Origin: JBAZUK01 sp041661445 | GTDB lineage: Bacteria > Chlamydiota > Chlamydiia > Chlamydiales > SM23-39 | Assembly (NCBI GenBank): GCA_041661445.1 | Contig: JBAZUK010000002.1 | Coordinates: 186,001 to 250,000 of the forward strand | Reading direction: 5' to 3' | Length of the DNA stretch: 64,000 nt | Shown: positions 9,162 to 17,457 of the stretch, piece after piece | Layout: each line of letters starts with the position of its first letter | Position numbering within the stretch: position 1 is the first letter of the stretch | Program-made: the position numbers and the translations under genes | Notes under the pieces: generated by a model | Database searches by the model: none | Told to the model about the DNA's origin: nothing | What the model saw: the letters and a program-made list of their open reading frames with translations, nothing else

Positions 9162-10241
9162 CTAATAGTCAAAATCTTTATGTTTGAACTTTTTTAAATC
9201 TTTCTTCGCATTTTTAATAAAATTTCCTTTTTTCCTATTCTTCTCTCTTTTTTCTACTTCACTCATTTTATAATATTCAATTTCTTTTTTCAGATGAATG
9301 CAATTAGAATACCTCTCTTCTGATAAACTACCTGATTTCAAAGAACTTAATACTTCACAACCAGGTTCATTTGTATGTGTGCAATTCCTAAATTTACAAT
9401 TTTGGGCAAGTTCAGCTATTTCATCAAAGAAACTATCTACCCCAATATTAGCATCTGTCATTCCAATCTCTCTCATTCCAGGATTGTCTATTACTATTCC
9501 CCCATTTTCTATTATATACATCTCTCTAGACGTAGTTACATGCTTTCCTCTGCTTGTGCGTTCTCCAATATCTTCTGTTCTTATTCTATTTTCCCCTATT
9601 AAGTTATTTATTAAAGATGACTTACCTACACCAGATGAACCAAGAAAACAGTAGGTCTTACCTCGTTCTATATGTTTTTTTAATTCATCCATCCCTTCGT
9701 TTGTTAAAGTACTGGTCGCTATAACATCAACATCTTTAAATCTTTTTTTTATCGCTGATAGTGTTTCATTCAATTCACTGCCAGACATCAGATCAGTTTT
9801 ATTTAATATAATAACAGGCTTAATCCCACCATCTATTGCTACGGTAAGATATCGCTCAAAACGATTTAAATTATAATCTCTACCAATAGATTGAACGATA
9901 AAAGTCTCATCAATATTTGTCGCAATAATCTGAGAATCGGTTTTACCACAATATTTTCTTTTCAAAATAGTCTTTCTTGGAAAAATCTTATGAATTATTG
10001 CATTTTCTTCATCTAATTGAGTAATTGCCACCCAATCGCCTACAGCGGGATAATCTTTTCTTCCTTCAGCTTGAAAAATCTGTTTTCCAGTAATTTTTGC
10101 TAAATATTCCCCTTCGGTGTTTTTTATTTTATAAGCTCCTTTAAATTCCGCAATTACTCGAGCTATTTGAAAAGAACTTAAACCTAATTTTAAACAATTT
10201 GATTCAAAAAAATTATCATAACCTAAATCTTCGTTTTTCAT
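9162..10241 (-). CDS. rsgA: Ribosome small-subunit-dependent GTPase A (RsgA)
   Basis: 359-residue circularly permuted GTPase that checks 30S subunit maturation at the decoding site. An N-terminal OB-fold comes first, followed by the permuted G motifs: NKTDLM (G4), then GSSGVGKSSLINNL (G1), then DNPGMREIG (G3). The C-terminal zinc module is CKFRNCTHTNEPGCEV followed by a distant Cys (YSNC). AAGG lies about 8 bases before the ATG. It lies among accessory genes rather than in a ribosomal operon and could be a second or transferred copy; the rest of the genome would decide that. Confidence 0.93.
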   Translation of the reverse strand: MKNEDLGYDNFFESNCLKLGLSSFQIARVIAEFKGAYKIKNTEGEYLAKITGKQIFQAEGRKDYPAVGDWVAITQLDEENAIIHKIFPRKTILKRKYCGKTDSQIIATNIDETFIVQSIGRDYNLNRFERYLTVAIDGGIKPVIILNKTDLMSGSELNETLSAIKKRFKDVDVIATSTLTNEGMDELKKHIERGKTYCFLGSSGVGKSSLINNLIGENRIRTEDIGERTSRGKHVTTSREMYIIENGGIVIDNPGMREIGMTDANIGVDSFFDEIAELAQNCKFRNCTHTNEPGCEVLSSLKSGSLSEERYSNCIHLKKEIEYYKMSEVEKREKNRKKGNFIKNAKKDLKKFKHKDFDY

Positions 10242-10310
10242 TGTTTAACCTTCAATTAAATTTTGCTAAGAACTTGATTTTCTAATAGTTTTCAAAACAT
10301 ACATCGTTTT

Positions 10311-10437
10311 TTATTCCATCAATTCATCTACTTCTTTTGAAATTTGATTTAAAAAATTCAAATATGTCTCGATTTTTTTTACCTGATTCTTCTCCATTTT
10401 TCTTTGTGCATTTCATGCAACGGAACCTCCTTCGCTG
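10311..10437 (-). pseudogene. Frameshifted small gene remnant below abiEii
   Basis: Two short minus-strand frames look coding and join with a shift. EVPLHEMHKEKWRRIR ends at a stop, and the next frame carries MEKNQVKKIETYLNFLN and ends QISKEVDELME before a stop at 10311. The 230-base gap between rsgA and abiEii otherwise shows nothing. It may be the tail of a decayed third gene transcribed after abiEii. Confidence 0.3.
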
Positions 10438-10469
10438 CTTTTTATTTTCTTTAAATCCTCTAAATTAAA

Positions 10470-11333
10470 CTATTCAACTTGCAAATGCTTTATTAATTCT
10501 AAAAAAAAATGTGAAGACCAAATATTTAATTTTTGTGGATCAGAAACAAAACTCCTTACATCGCTTTTTGCATCTTCCCAATCAATCTCTTGAATTCTTG
10601 TTGTTAATAGTTCAATTAATTTGTCGCGATCAAACAAATCCTTTTCACCTAAATGACCCGCCTTTTTCATGCAATTTTGTAATGTAGAAATACTTAATGC
10701 AATATTATTTTGAATATACCATATTAAATCATACCAATCTCTTCCTTTAATACGTCCTTTCCAATCTCGAAATAAAATTGCATGCATTTTGCCGGCAAAT
10801 AAATCGCTCTTATGTAATGTCAAAATATAAAAGGTCACTGGATTCAATACTAGATGGTTTTCAAATCGAGAAAATATCGGAGGATCAATATCAACTTCAA
10901 GTTTAATTTGAATTTTTTCATTATGATTAATACTTTGAGTTTTAGATTCTTCAGCAATATTTAAATGATATTCAATAGTATTTATCTTCATAAAAGCCGA
11001 TAAAATACTCGTCTTTGTCTTTTTCTCTTTTTTATATACTTCCATGTCATATCCAAAAGATAAAAGTTCTTTTTTCATTCCGTCAAGATATGGTGTAAAA
11101 TCGAAATTCAAATTGGGCTTTAATAAAGTAAAATCTAAATCTTCGCTAAAACGGTCGAGACCATAAAGAATTCTCAAGGCAGTTCCCCCATAAAAGGCTG
11201 CTTTTTCGAAAAATCCATGTCTTTCAAGACCAAGAAGTGCAGCTTGTTGAAGAATCTCCCGAACTTTAGTCTGTTCTCTAATCTTAGATTTTTCATAACG
11301 ATTATAAATAGTTTTGATATTTGAGTTTTTCAT
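10470..11333 (-). CDS. AbiEii-type nucleotidyltransferase toxin
   Basis: 287 residues, member of the DNA polymerase beta-like nucleotidyltransferases used as toxins in type IV (AbiE) toxin-antitoxin systems. GGTALR at 49-54 and RFSEDLDF at 61-68 are the diagnostic nucleotide-binding and metal motifs. SDLFAGKMHAIL and GRDWYDLIWYI further on are also family-typical. Its start overlaps the stop of the antitoxin gene by 4 bases, so the two are translationally coupled. In studied AbiE systems the toxin is bacteriostatic and blocks phage spread; that role here is inferred. The motifs look intact, so it should be active. Confidence 0.92.
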   Translation of the reverse strand: MKNSNIKTIYNRYEKSKIREQTKVREILQQAALLGLERHGFFEKAAFYGGTALRILYGLDRFSEDLDFTLLKPNLNFDFTPYLDGMKKELLSFGYDMEVYKKEKKTKTSILSAFMKINTIEYHLNIAEESKTQSINHNEKIQIKLEVDIDPPIFSRFENHLVLNPVTFYILTLHKSDLFAGKMHAILFRDWKGRIKGRDWYDLIWYIQNNIALSISTLQNCMKKAGHLGEKDLFDRDKLIELLTTRIQEIDWEDAKSDVRSFVSDPQKLNIWSSHFFLELIKHLQVE

Positions 11334-11950
11334 AACATTCCTAAAACGTTGACAAGATTATTGACAGCACTTGAGCAATATTTTTCAGCTATTTCTAATA
11401 AATGGTTTTTATTCAATTTTTTCAAAATATCTTCATCAATTCTTCTGCTTTCAATTAGATCTACTAGCAATTCTTTAGCTGAAATTTTTCTACATTTAAA
11501 GTAAACTAAATCTGCTAATGCTTTTTCAGGTGTCGCTATTAAAAACCTTCCTGTTTTATTTTCTTGCTGATCTATTCCAATTGAATAACGTTTATGGTTT
11601 AAATAGCTATAATCAAATGTACCTATTGGTGTACTAAAATTCTTTGATTTATTAGATACTACGCTTGTAATAACATATACTCCTTCCGGAATCATTTGAT
11701 AATAAGAAAGCGCCCATTCCAAACTGATATAAGAAGGGCCGTAAAGTAAATTTGCTATTTGTTCGTAAGGAACTTTATTTTCTTCAATTTTTTCTGAAAT
11801 AACAAAAAAGCCCTTCTTTAAGCGGATTAACTTCCCAGATTTTACCATCCTTGAAATAAAGTCATCAGGATTAGTGTAATTATTAAGAAGCGGTTTTAGA
11901 TTTTGACTCGTTATATAAGCTGTTTTAGAAAAATATAGTATTTTATGCAT
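11330..11950 (-). CDS. AbiEi-type antitoxin and transcriptional repressor
   Basis: 206 residues, partner of the AbiEii-like toxin. The N-terminal ~75 residues form a winged-helix domain (SRMVKSGKLIRLKKGFFVI), followed by the AbiEi C-terminal domain (ISLEWALSYY, then TPEKALADLVYF). AGGTGA lies 5 bases before the ATG. Family members neutralise the toxin and repress their own operon by binding inverted repeats in the promoter; a perfect 26-bp inverted-repeat pair lies just upstream (11973-12057). Confidence 0.9.
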   Translation of the reverse strand: MHKILYFSKTAYITSQNLKPLLNNYTNPDDFISRMVKSGKLIRLKKGFFVISEKIEENKVPYEQIANLLYGPSYISLEWALSYYQMIPEGVYVITSVVSNKSKNFSTPIGTFDYSYLNHKRYSIGIDQQENKTGRFLIATPEKALADLVYFKCRKISAKELLVDLIESRRIDEDILKKLNKNHLLEIAEKYCSSAVNNLVNVLGML

Positions 11951-11972
11951 GTTATCACCTGTTTTTATTTAT

Positions 11973-12057
11973 ACCATTTTCTCCAATTTTTTTGGAGGAA
12001 AAGGATAAAATATTTAAAAATCAAGCTATTACCTCCAAAAAAATTGGAGAAAATGGT
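11973..12057. promoter_or_regulatory. AbiEi operator: perfect 26-bp inverted-repeat pair
   Basis: Bases 11973-11998 and 12032-12057 are perfect reverse complements over 26 bp, with a 33-base spacer, starting 22 bases before the antitoxin ATG. Each arm also contains its own palindrome, CTCCAA and TTGGAG around five T (11981-11997 and 12033-12049). The layout matches the paired inverted repeats bound co-operatively by known AbiEi proteins, so this is the likely autoregulatory operator and holds the promoter. Confidence 0.8.
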
Positions 12058-12059
12058 GT

Positions 12060-12344
12060 TTTTTTATTTTATAAGACCTTTACAACGATTGGGTTAAACA
12101 CAAACCTTTATAATTTAGAAATTTATTTATAAAAAAGCTTCACAAATAATACTGAGAGATCTTTGAAAAGCGATCCAAAAGCTCAAAAAGCTACTCAAAG
12201 AGTATGTCTTGGTGGAGATGATTAATAACAAATCTACTATTTGATAAATTCATTCTTTTTTATCTATCTAAAAGAAGAATTAATTTAATATTATAAATAA
12301 ATATTCAAAATATTTTTTTTCTATCTCTATTTTATTATTAACTT
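12060..12344. other. Gap with a possible gene tail
   Basis: No intact gene. A plus-strand frame ending at 12225 reads RSLKSDPKAQKATQRV followed by CLGGDD and a stop. It is open for only about 30 codons and has no start, so it may be the last trace of a deleted gene. Confidence 0.2.
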
Positions 12345-12884
12345 TTAGTTATACACAGGAATTAATGAAGCTATTGCATCTAATCCTGCAAGAACTTTTT
12401 CTGCTGAAAGAGTAAAAATATTTTTTGTACCAGAAACAATCATATGATCAATCACTTTTGATTCTCTACATGGATCAACATTTGTTCCGTAATTTGGAGA
12501 AACAACTGAAGCATCATTTAAACCTTGTTTTTTGCAAGCATCTTGAATTTCAGCTTTCTCGAAATTCATATCGCCCATAGCGACACTAATTTCATCATCT
12601 TTTGAATGCTTTTTTAAATAATCACAAAACTCAAATCTACCAGGTAATGATGGATCTCCAGGCAAATGAGAATTAAAAATACGCAAATTTTTTCCATCGG
12701 ATCTTTCAAATAAACAATTCATAATTGTTCTACCTGGATTCGAAGGATATCCATCATCAGAAATAGTTGACTGACTTGAATTATAATTTAAATTATTTTT
12801 ATTAAATAAAATGACATTTTGATCTTCTATAGATCTTTCAGTTGATCTCACTAATTGCCAATTTTCTGGTAAATGTGTTTTATC
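12345..12884 (-). pseudogene. Truncated endonuclease/exonuclease/phosphatase (EEP) family protein
   Basis: The frame is open for about 180 codons (168 from a GTG at 12851), but only the C-terminal half of an EEP (DNase I-like) domain is present. FNSHLPG carries a catalytic His, GDMNFE the Asp/Asn pair, and VIDHMIVS the final Asp-His. The N-terminal strands with the Mg-binding Asn and Glu are missing, and the frame is closed by a stop just upstream. No convincing ribosome-binding site precedes the GTG. Probably a 5'-truncated, inactive gene whose substrate (nucleic acid, phosphoinositide or sphingolipid) cannot be told. Confidence 0.65.
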
Positions 12885-13273
12885 TTATCCTCATAACTTA
12901 TTCAGAAATATAGAAAACTGATTAATTGTAATATTAAAAATAATTTTAAAAAAGAATATTATTTATAGATGCAATTGCTTCAATATACGAGTTAGTGCAA
13001 ATCTGTAACAAATTATTGTTAATATAAAAGGTAAAGAAATAAATAACCTCATTATAGTTATCAAACGTTTTTAAAATACTTTTATTTAAAAGTTCACTAA
13101 ATAATCTAATGTAAATATTTTTAATAATTACAAAAAAATAAATAAACTTACTTCTTGATAATTAATATACTTTAATCAGATAATTTAGATATTTTTACAG
13201 TAAATTATTAACATTCTTCCTGAAATAATTATTTTAGAAAGTCTTATAACAGATTACTTTTGGAGCATCTTAT
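12885..13273. other. AT-rich intergenic region without recognisable genes
   Basis: About 390 bases of very AT-rich sequence with many stops in all frames. It lies between the truncated EEP gene and rhlE and must contain the rhlE promoter. I see no repeat, RNA gene or other structure. Confidence 0.5.
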
Positions 13274-14581
13274 ATGTCATTTAATTCCCTAGGTCTTTCG
13301 ACTGAACTAGTCCGCGCAGTTTTAGAAAAAGGTTACACCATACCTACCCCTATTCAACTTCAAAGTATTCCCATAATCCTTAAAGGGCTTGACATTATGG
13401 GTAAAGCTCAAACGGGTACAGGTAAAACTGCAGGATTTACCCTGCCTTTGCTACACCTCTTAAACAAACATCCGAAGAATAGTGGTCGGCGCGCTCCTCT
13501 AGCTTTGATCCTTACCCCAACACGTGAACTAGCTGCCCAAGTAGCTGGAAGCGTAGATATTTATGGTAAATATTTATCTTTAAAATCCGCTATAGTGTTC
13601 GGTGGAGTCAATATTAATCCACAAATCGCAAAGCTACGTAGTGGTATAGACATCTTAATAGCCACACCGGGAAGATTACTAGATCATGCTAACCAAAAAA
13701 CCGTAGATCTCTCTAAAATTGAAATTTTGGTGTTAGATGAAGCCGATCGCATGTTGGATATGGGCTTTATTCATGATGTAAAAAAAATCATCAATTTTCT
13801 ACCAAAGAAAAGACAAACTTTACTATTCTCAGCAACCTTATCAAAAGATATAATGCAACTTACTGGCAGCCTTCAAAATTCTCCGATAATGATTGAAGTT
13901 GCAAATCATCACATTGAATCAGAACAAGTAGAGCAGTTAATACATCCTGTTGATCGCAAACGCAAAAGCGAACTATTAACTCATTTGATTAATTCAAAAA
14001 AATGGCCACAAGTACTGGTTTTCACAAGAACCAAACATGGAGCGAATCGACTAGCCGAACATCTGAATAAAAATAAAATAAATGCAGCTGCTATCCATGG
14101 AAACAAAAGCCAAGGAGCACGCACATTAGCACTATCGCAATTCAAAAATAAAAGTGTACGTGTACTCGTTGCAACCGACATCGCCGCTCGAGGCCTCGAC
14201 ATAGATCAACTGCCACATGTTGTAAACTTCGAATTACCAAATGTAGCTGAAGATTATGTGCACCGTATCGGTCGTACTGGTCGCGCTGGTTATCAAGGGG
14301 AAGCTATATCATTGGTATGTATCGACGAACTTAAACTACTTAAAGACATAGAACATCTTCTCAAGCGTGAATTACCAAAAGCAATAATTCAAGGTTATGA
14401 ACCAGACCCATCTATTAAGGCAGAGCCAATTATAAATGGACGTAATGGCAGTACTAGCCATGGTGGCAAAAAACAATTTTCAGGTAATGTAAAAAAATAT
14501 CAATCTTTTGGATTCGAAAGAACTTCCCCAAAAGCATCAATGTCCCGTAATAAATTTAATTCAGCTGGCAGAAACAAATAG
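13274..14581 (+). CDS. rhlE: DEAD-box RNA helicase, RhlE-like
   Basis: 435-residue ATP-dependent RNA helicase of the RhlE group, which acts in ribosome assembly and RNA decay. Motifs in order: Q-motif GYTIPTPIQLQSIP, AQTGTGKTAGF (I), PTRELAAQ (Ia), ATPGRLLD (Ib), VLDEADRMLDMGF (II), FSATL (III), ATDIAARGLDI (V) and HRIGRTGRAGYQG (VI). A short basic Gly/Ser-rich tail follows. GGAG lies about 9 bases before the ATG. Codon use differs from the neighbours: CGT/CGC arginines and GC-richer third positions are common, whereas surrounding genes use AGA. It therefore looks recently acquired, perhaps from a gammaproteobacterium. Confidence 0.92.
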   Translation: MSFNSLGLSTELVRAVLEKGYTIPTPIQLQSIPIILKGLDIMGKAQTGTGKTAGFTLPLLHLLNKHPKNSGRRAPLALILTPTRELAAQVAGSVDIYGKYLSLKSAIVFGGVNINPQIAKLRSGIDILIATPGRLLDHANQKTVDLSKIEILVLDEADRMLDMGFIHDVKKIINFLPKKRQTLLFSATLSKDIMQLTGSLQNSPIMIEVANHHIESEQVEQLIHPVDRKRKSELLTHLINSKKWPQVLVFTRTKHGANRLAEHLNKNKINAAAIHGNKSQGARTLALSQFKNKSVRVLVATDIAARGLDIDQLPHVVNFELPNVAEDYVHRIGRTGRAGYQGEAISLVCIDELKLLKDIEHLLKRELPKAIIQGYEPDPSIKAEPIINGRNGSTSHGGKKQFSGNVKKYQSFGFERTSPKASMSRNKFNSAGRNK

Positions 14582-14833
14582 TATTTTTTTGGACTGCAAT
14601 TTTAGTTGTTGGACCTTCTCCCACCAAGAACCCTATCTACGTCTATTTTTCTGCGAATGTTTAAAAGATAAAGAAATTCTTAGTATTTTCAAGGGCATTC
14701 GCCCAGAAAAGCTAGCAGCATCTAAACAGGCACTCTCCAATTCAAGTGAGAGCAAAAGATCTTGCAGTAGCAAATTTTTGAGCGTAATAATTATACAATG
14801 AATTCCAAAACAAACATTTTTATAATTCATATT

Positions 14834-14994
14834 TTACCTATGAATTTTGTTATTATTCTTTTTTGCAATTTGTTGTGAATTAATGTGAAAAATTTGTATG
14901 AAAACACAAAAGGCAGTTAGAGTATTTAATCTAACTACCTGTTAACCAGAACTCCAGTTACTGGTCACGTTACGAACTTTTAATTGGGTCGAAT
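14834..14994. repeat. Copy A of the tRNA-Asn downstream repeat
   Basis: Bases 14834-14949 closely match 18363-18481, the region just downstream of the tRNA-Asn gene: the block starting TTACCTATGAATTTT, a TTTGCAATTTGTTGTGAAT block, and the terminator hairpin at 14912-14939. Where the tRNA 3' end would begin, copy A instead continues into the 45-bp sequence shared with 7175-7219. It looks like an old, exchanged attachment-site scar. The rest of the gap 14582-15185 has no gene I can support. Confidence 0.65.
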
Positions 14995-15114
14995 TTCAAA
15001 AAACTCAAATAGATCTCAAGAAATATTTGTTTCAGTTTTTTGCTTAATCGATTTTCTTAAGCTAAACCAATTTTAAGATGTTCGCCTTAGCTTGTGCTGC
15101 TTTTGCAAATATTT

Positions 15115-15152
15115 CTGAATCACCTTATGAATAAATTCAGAGGGTGATTCAG
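15115..15152. terminator. Stem-loop, possible terminator after the 535-residue gene
   Basis: CTGAATCACC at 15115-15124 pairs perfectly with GGTGATTCAG at 15143-15152 over an 18-base loop. It lies 33 bases beyond the stop of the minus-strand gene at 15186. There is no strong T run, so termination is only possible. A short direct repeat (CAAATCATCGATT-like) lies at 15168-15195. Confidence 0.4.
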
Positions 15153-15185
15153 ATTGAATTCTATTATTCAAATCATCGATTCAAA

Positions 15186-16793
15186 TCATCGATTTAAATC
15201 TAGAAGCTCACCAATTTTTCCTTGCTGAAAAACAGAATAACAATATGGAAAATAGTAAATGCTATGGAGTGCTGGAGAGTCAAAAATTAAATATATCATT
15301 CCATTAATGGTTAACAAATCAATAAATTTTGCGCCTTTGAAAGGACATGAATAAAAATCAACCCAATGATTATCAGAAAAATAAGAAAAACAAGAATTAT
15401 TTTCATTAATATTGGCATAAGATCTACTTAACAAGACATTATCAAAATCATCGATTTCGGCAAGATATAGAAAATTAGATGATTTTGAGTCAAAATTGTG
15501 TTGATTGCCCCATGAAATGCCATTCCAAATAACACATGTGATGAATGGATTAGGATAGTTATTCCAAAGACATATAGCGTTTCCATTTTTATTTGTTTTC
15601 AGTTGAATATTTAATGGTACAGTATTCTGTTCAGAAATTAAAATTTTATCAGACCATATATTTCCATCAAAGACTTGTGAATAGATTTTATAAGTATTTT
15701 CTTTTTCTTTAATTTTCCAAATAAAATGTAAAAAATCCTTTTTTTCATCCCAAATACATCCATTGAAATTGTAATTAAATTTAGCTTCAATATTTTGGCA
15801 AATAGACCATTTTGTACCATCACTTGCAAATGATTTTATTTGAAAATAATTTTCATCAACAAGAGCTTTCCAAAAGGCAATAAGAGTATTTTTAATTAAA
15901 AAAAGATATAATTTTGTTTCTTGATCTATATTTTCATTGTGTGATAAAACAGTTTTTTCTAGTTTATCACCATTCCATTTAAACGAACTAACAACATAAT
16001 TATTATCAATAAATTTCGCTGTTAATACAATGAGATCTCCATTCTTATCAGAACATATGGATGATTGTAAATTCTCATCAATTTCAAATGAAGTAACAGA
16101 GCTGTTTTTGTATAAATAAAATTTATGTTGATTACTTAAATAAAAAATTAAATTTCCATTTTTATCAATTTTAGCATCAATCACTTCATCAGATGATTTC
16201 AATTCAATCGGTTGAGCCCACTTGTCACCATCCCATTTGCTAATATTTATAGTATCTACTGAATATCCAGAAGTTAGTGTGGTATATATTAAATAAGCTT
16301 TTCCATTAGATGTAACCAAAAAGTAAGAATCAATACATTTATCTGTTTTTATAACTTCAAAAGGACCATTCCATTGATTTCCATCCCAATGAAGGGAAGA
16401 TAAAACAGTTTCTTTCCAAATCCAACCATTTACTTCTCGAGAAATAGCAATGAGGTCTTCTTTTTCATCGGCTTTCATTGAAACTATTTTATGTTCTAAA
16501 ATAGAACTATAAGGAAATTTAAGTATTGCTTGTTTTGGCATATATTTGCCCAAATCTCCAAAAATTAACTTCGAACGAGCTTTAGTACAGGATAAAAGAG
16601 AAAAAGAAAATATATCATATTTCTCTAAATCAATATTTTTATCTTTAAGATGAGAATCAGCTATTGAAATATATTCTTCTAATTTAGATATTTTTATTGT
16701 TTGGCGCTCATCCTCCCAACTTGTATTCAAACAATACAAAGTAAATGGTATAAAAAATAGCAAGTATTTAATACAATCTCTAATTAAACCCAT
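15186..16793 (-). CDS. Exported protein with repeated W-x-G-x-x-W blades (beta-propeller-like)
   Basis: 535 residues, no named family recognised. Residues 1-22 are a hydrophobic signal peptide (MGLIRDCIKYLLFFIPFTLY). The body holds at least six spaced repeats of the pattern [WF]-[DN]-G-x-x-W followed by a short strand: WDGNQWNGPFEV, WDGDKWAQPIEL, WNGDKLEK, SDGTKWSICQNI, FDGNIWSDKIL and WNGISWGNQHNF. Between them lie Asp/Asn-rich turns such as DKNGNLIF. This spacing of 50-60 residues suggests a six- or seven-bladed propeller. GGAG lies 7 bases before the ATG. It lies between repeat copies A and B, so it was perhaps brought in as cargo. Confidence 0.65.
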   Translation of the reverse strand: MGLIRDCIKYLLFFIPFTLYCLNTSWEDERQTIKISKLEEYISIADSHLKDKNIDLEKYDIFSFSLLSCTKARSKLIFGDLGKYMPKQAILKFPYSSILEHKIVSMKADEKEDLIAISREVNGWIWKETVLSSLHWDGNQWNGPFEVIKTDKCIDSYFLVTSNGKAYLIYTTLTSGYSVDTINISKWDGDKWAQPIELKSSDEVIDAKIDKNGNLIFYLSNQHKFYLYKNSSVTSFEIDENLQSSICSDKNGDLIVLTAKFIDNNYVVSSFKWNGDKLEKTVLSHNENIDQETKLYLFLIKNTLIAFWKALVDENYFQIKSFASDGTKWSICQNIEAKFNYNFNGCIWDEKKDFLHFIWKIKEKENTYKIYSQVFDGNIWSDKILISEQNTVPLNIQLKTNKNGNAICLWNNYPNPFITCVIWNGISWGNQHNFDSKSSNFLYLAEIDDFDNVLLSRSYANINENNSCFSYFSDNHWVDFYSCPFKGAKFIDLLTINGMIYLIFDSPALHSIYYFPYCYSVFQQGKIGELLDLNR

Positions 16794-17209
16794 TTATAAC
16801 TCCAATTAAATTAGCTTTTAAATGATATGAAGACAAAGAAATTAGTTCAATACAATAAATATGAGGTATTATTAAAAGTTGTGTTTTAAAGCGATAGCTT
16901 CTGACATTATTAGAATGCCTCCTGCTTTTTTAAATATAGCAACAGCTCTTTGAATTTTTGATTTATTATTGATGGTACAAAAATACTGATTATTTTATTT
17001 ATATCCGTAAAATTGTACCAATCTTAAAGAAAAGTCAAAAAAATTTTAATTCTTAAAAAATTACGACTAAAAATCATTTTAAAATTAACCTCAGGACAAT
17101 TGGATTTAAAAAGGAGTTCATTTCTCCTGTTTAATTAAATGTTTTTAAACAATTAATTTTATTGTCAATTGTTAAGGTTAACTGTGCCAAGAGCGTGCAT
17201 AGTGAAAAA
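16794..17209. other. AT-rich spacer before repeat copy B
   Basis: About 415 bases upstream of the propeller-like gene, without a supported gene. It must hold that gene's promoter. I see only short chance palindromes such as TTGTCAATTG. Confidence 0.4.
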
Positions 17210-17294
17210 GGCAGTTAGAGTATTTAATCCTAACTGCCTGATAACCCGAACTCCGAGTGTAAGATTCGAACTTACGACCAAAGGATTAACAGTC
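17210..17294 (-). repeat. Copy B: 3' part of a tRNA-Asn plus its terminator (attachment-site-like)
   Basis: Bases 17251-17294 match the 3' portion of tRNA-Asn, from the anticodon loop through the T-arm to the discriminator base; homology to 18482-18525 stops abruptly inside the anticodon arm. The terminator hairpin at 17210-17238 is also present. Changes are compensatory: the T-stem reads GTAAG/CTTAC instead of GCAAG/CTTGC, and the terminator GGCAG/CTGCC instead of GGTAG/CTACC. This suggests a copy taken from a functional tRNA of another lineage rather than a decayed duplicate. Confidence 0.75.
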
Positions 17295-17457
17295 TTGAAA
17301 ATAAAGCTCTGAAAAACACTCTAAATAACCTCAAATTAACCTCGATTACATAGAATAAAAGATAGCAAAAATTGTGCAAGAAAAGATTGTCAAACTAGAT
17401 TAATCTTTTACTAGAGAAGGTTATTCTAGATTACGGCTATATTACGTTTTTTGTTTA

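Noticed and set aside
9298..9654. Open frame of 118 codons on the plus strand
   Set aside because: It lies fully inside rsgA on the opposite strand and reads as the reverse of that well-conserved gene.
14508..14801. Plus-strand frame of 97 codons overlapping the end of rhlE
   Set aside because: Its start is inside rhlE, there is no ribosome-binding site, and the protein has no recognisable features; it probably reflects foreign, GC-richer sequence trailing rhlE.
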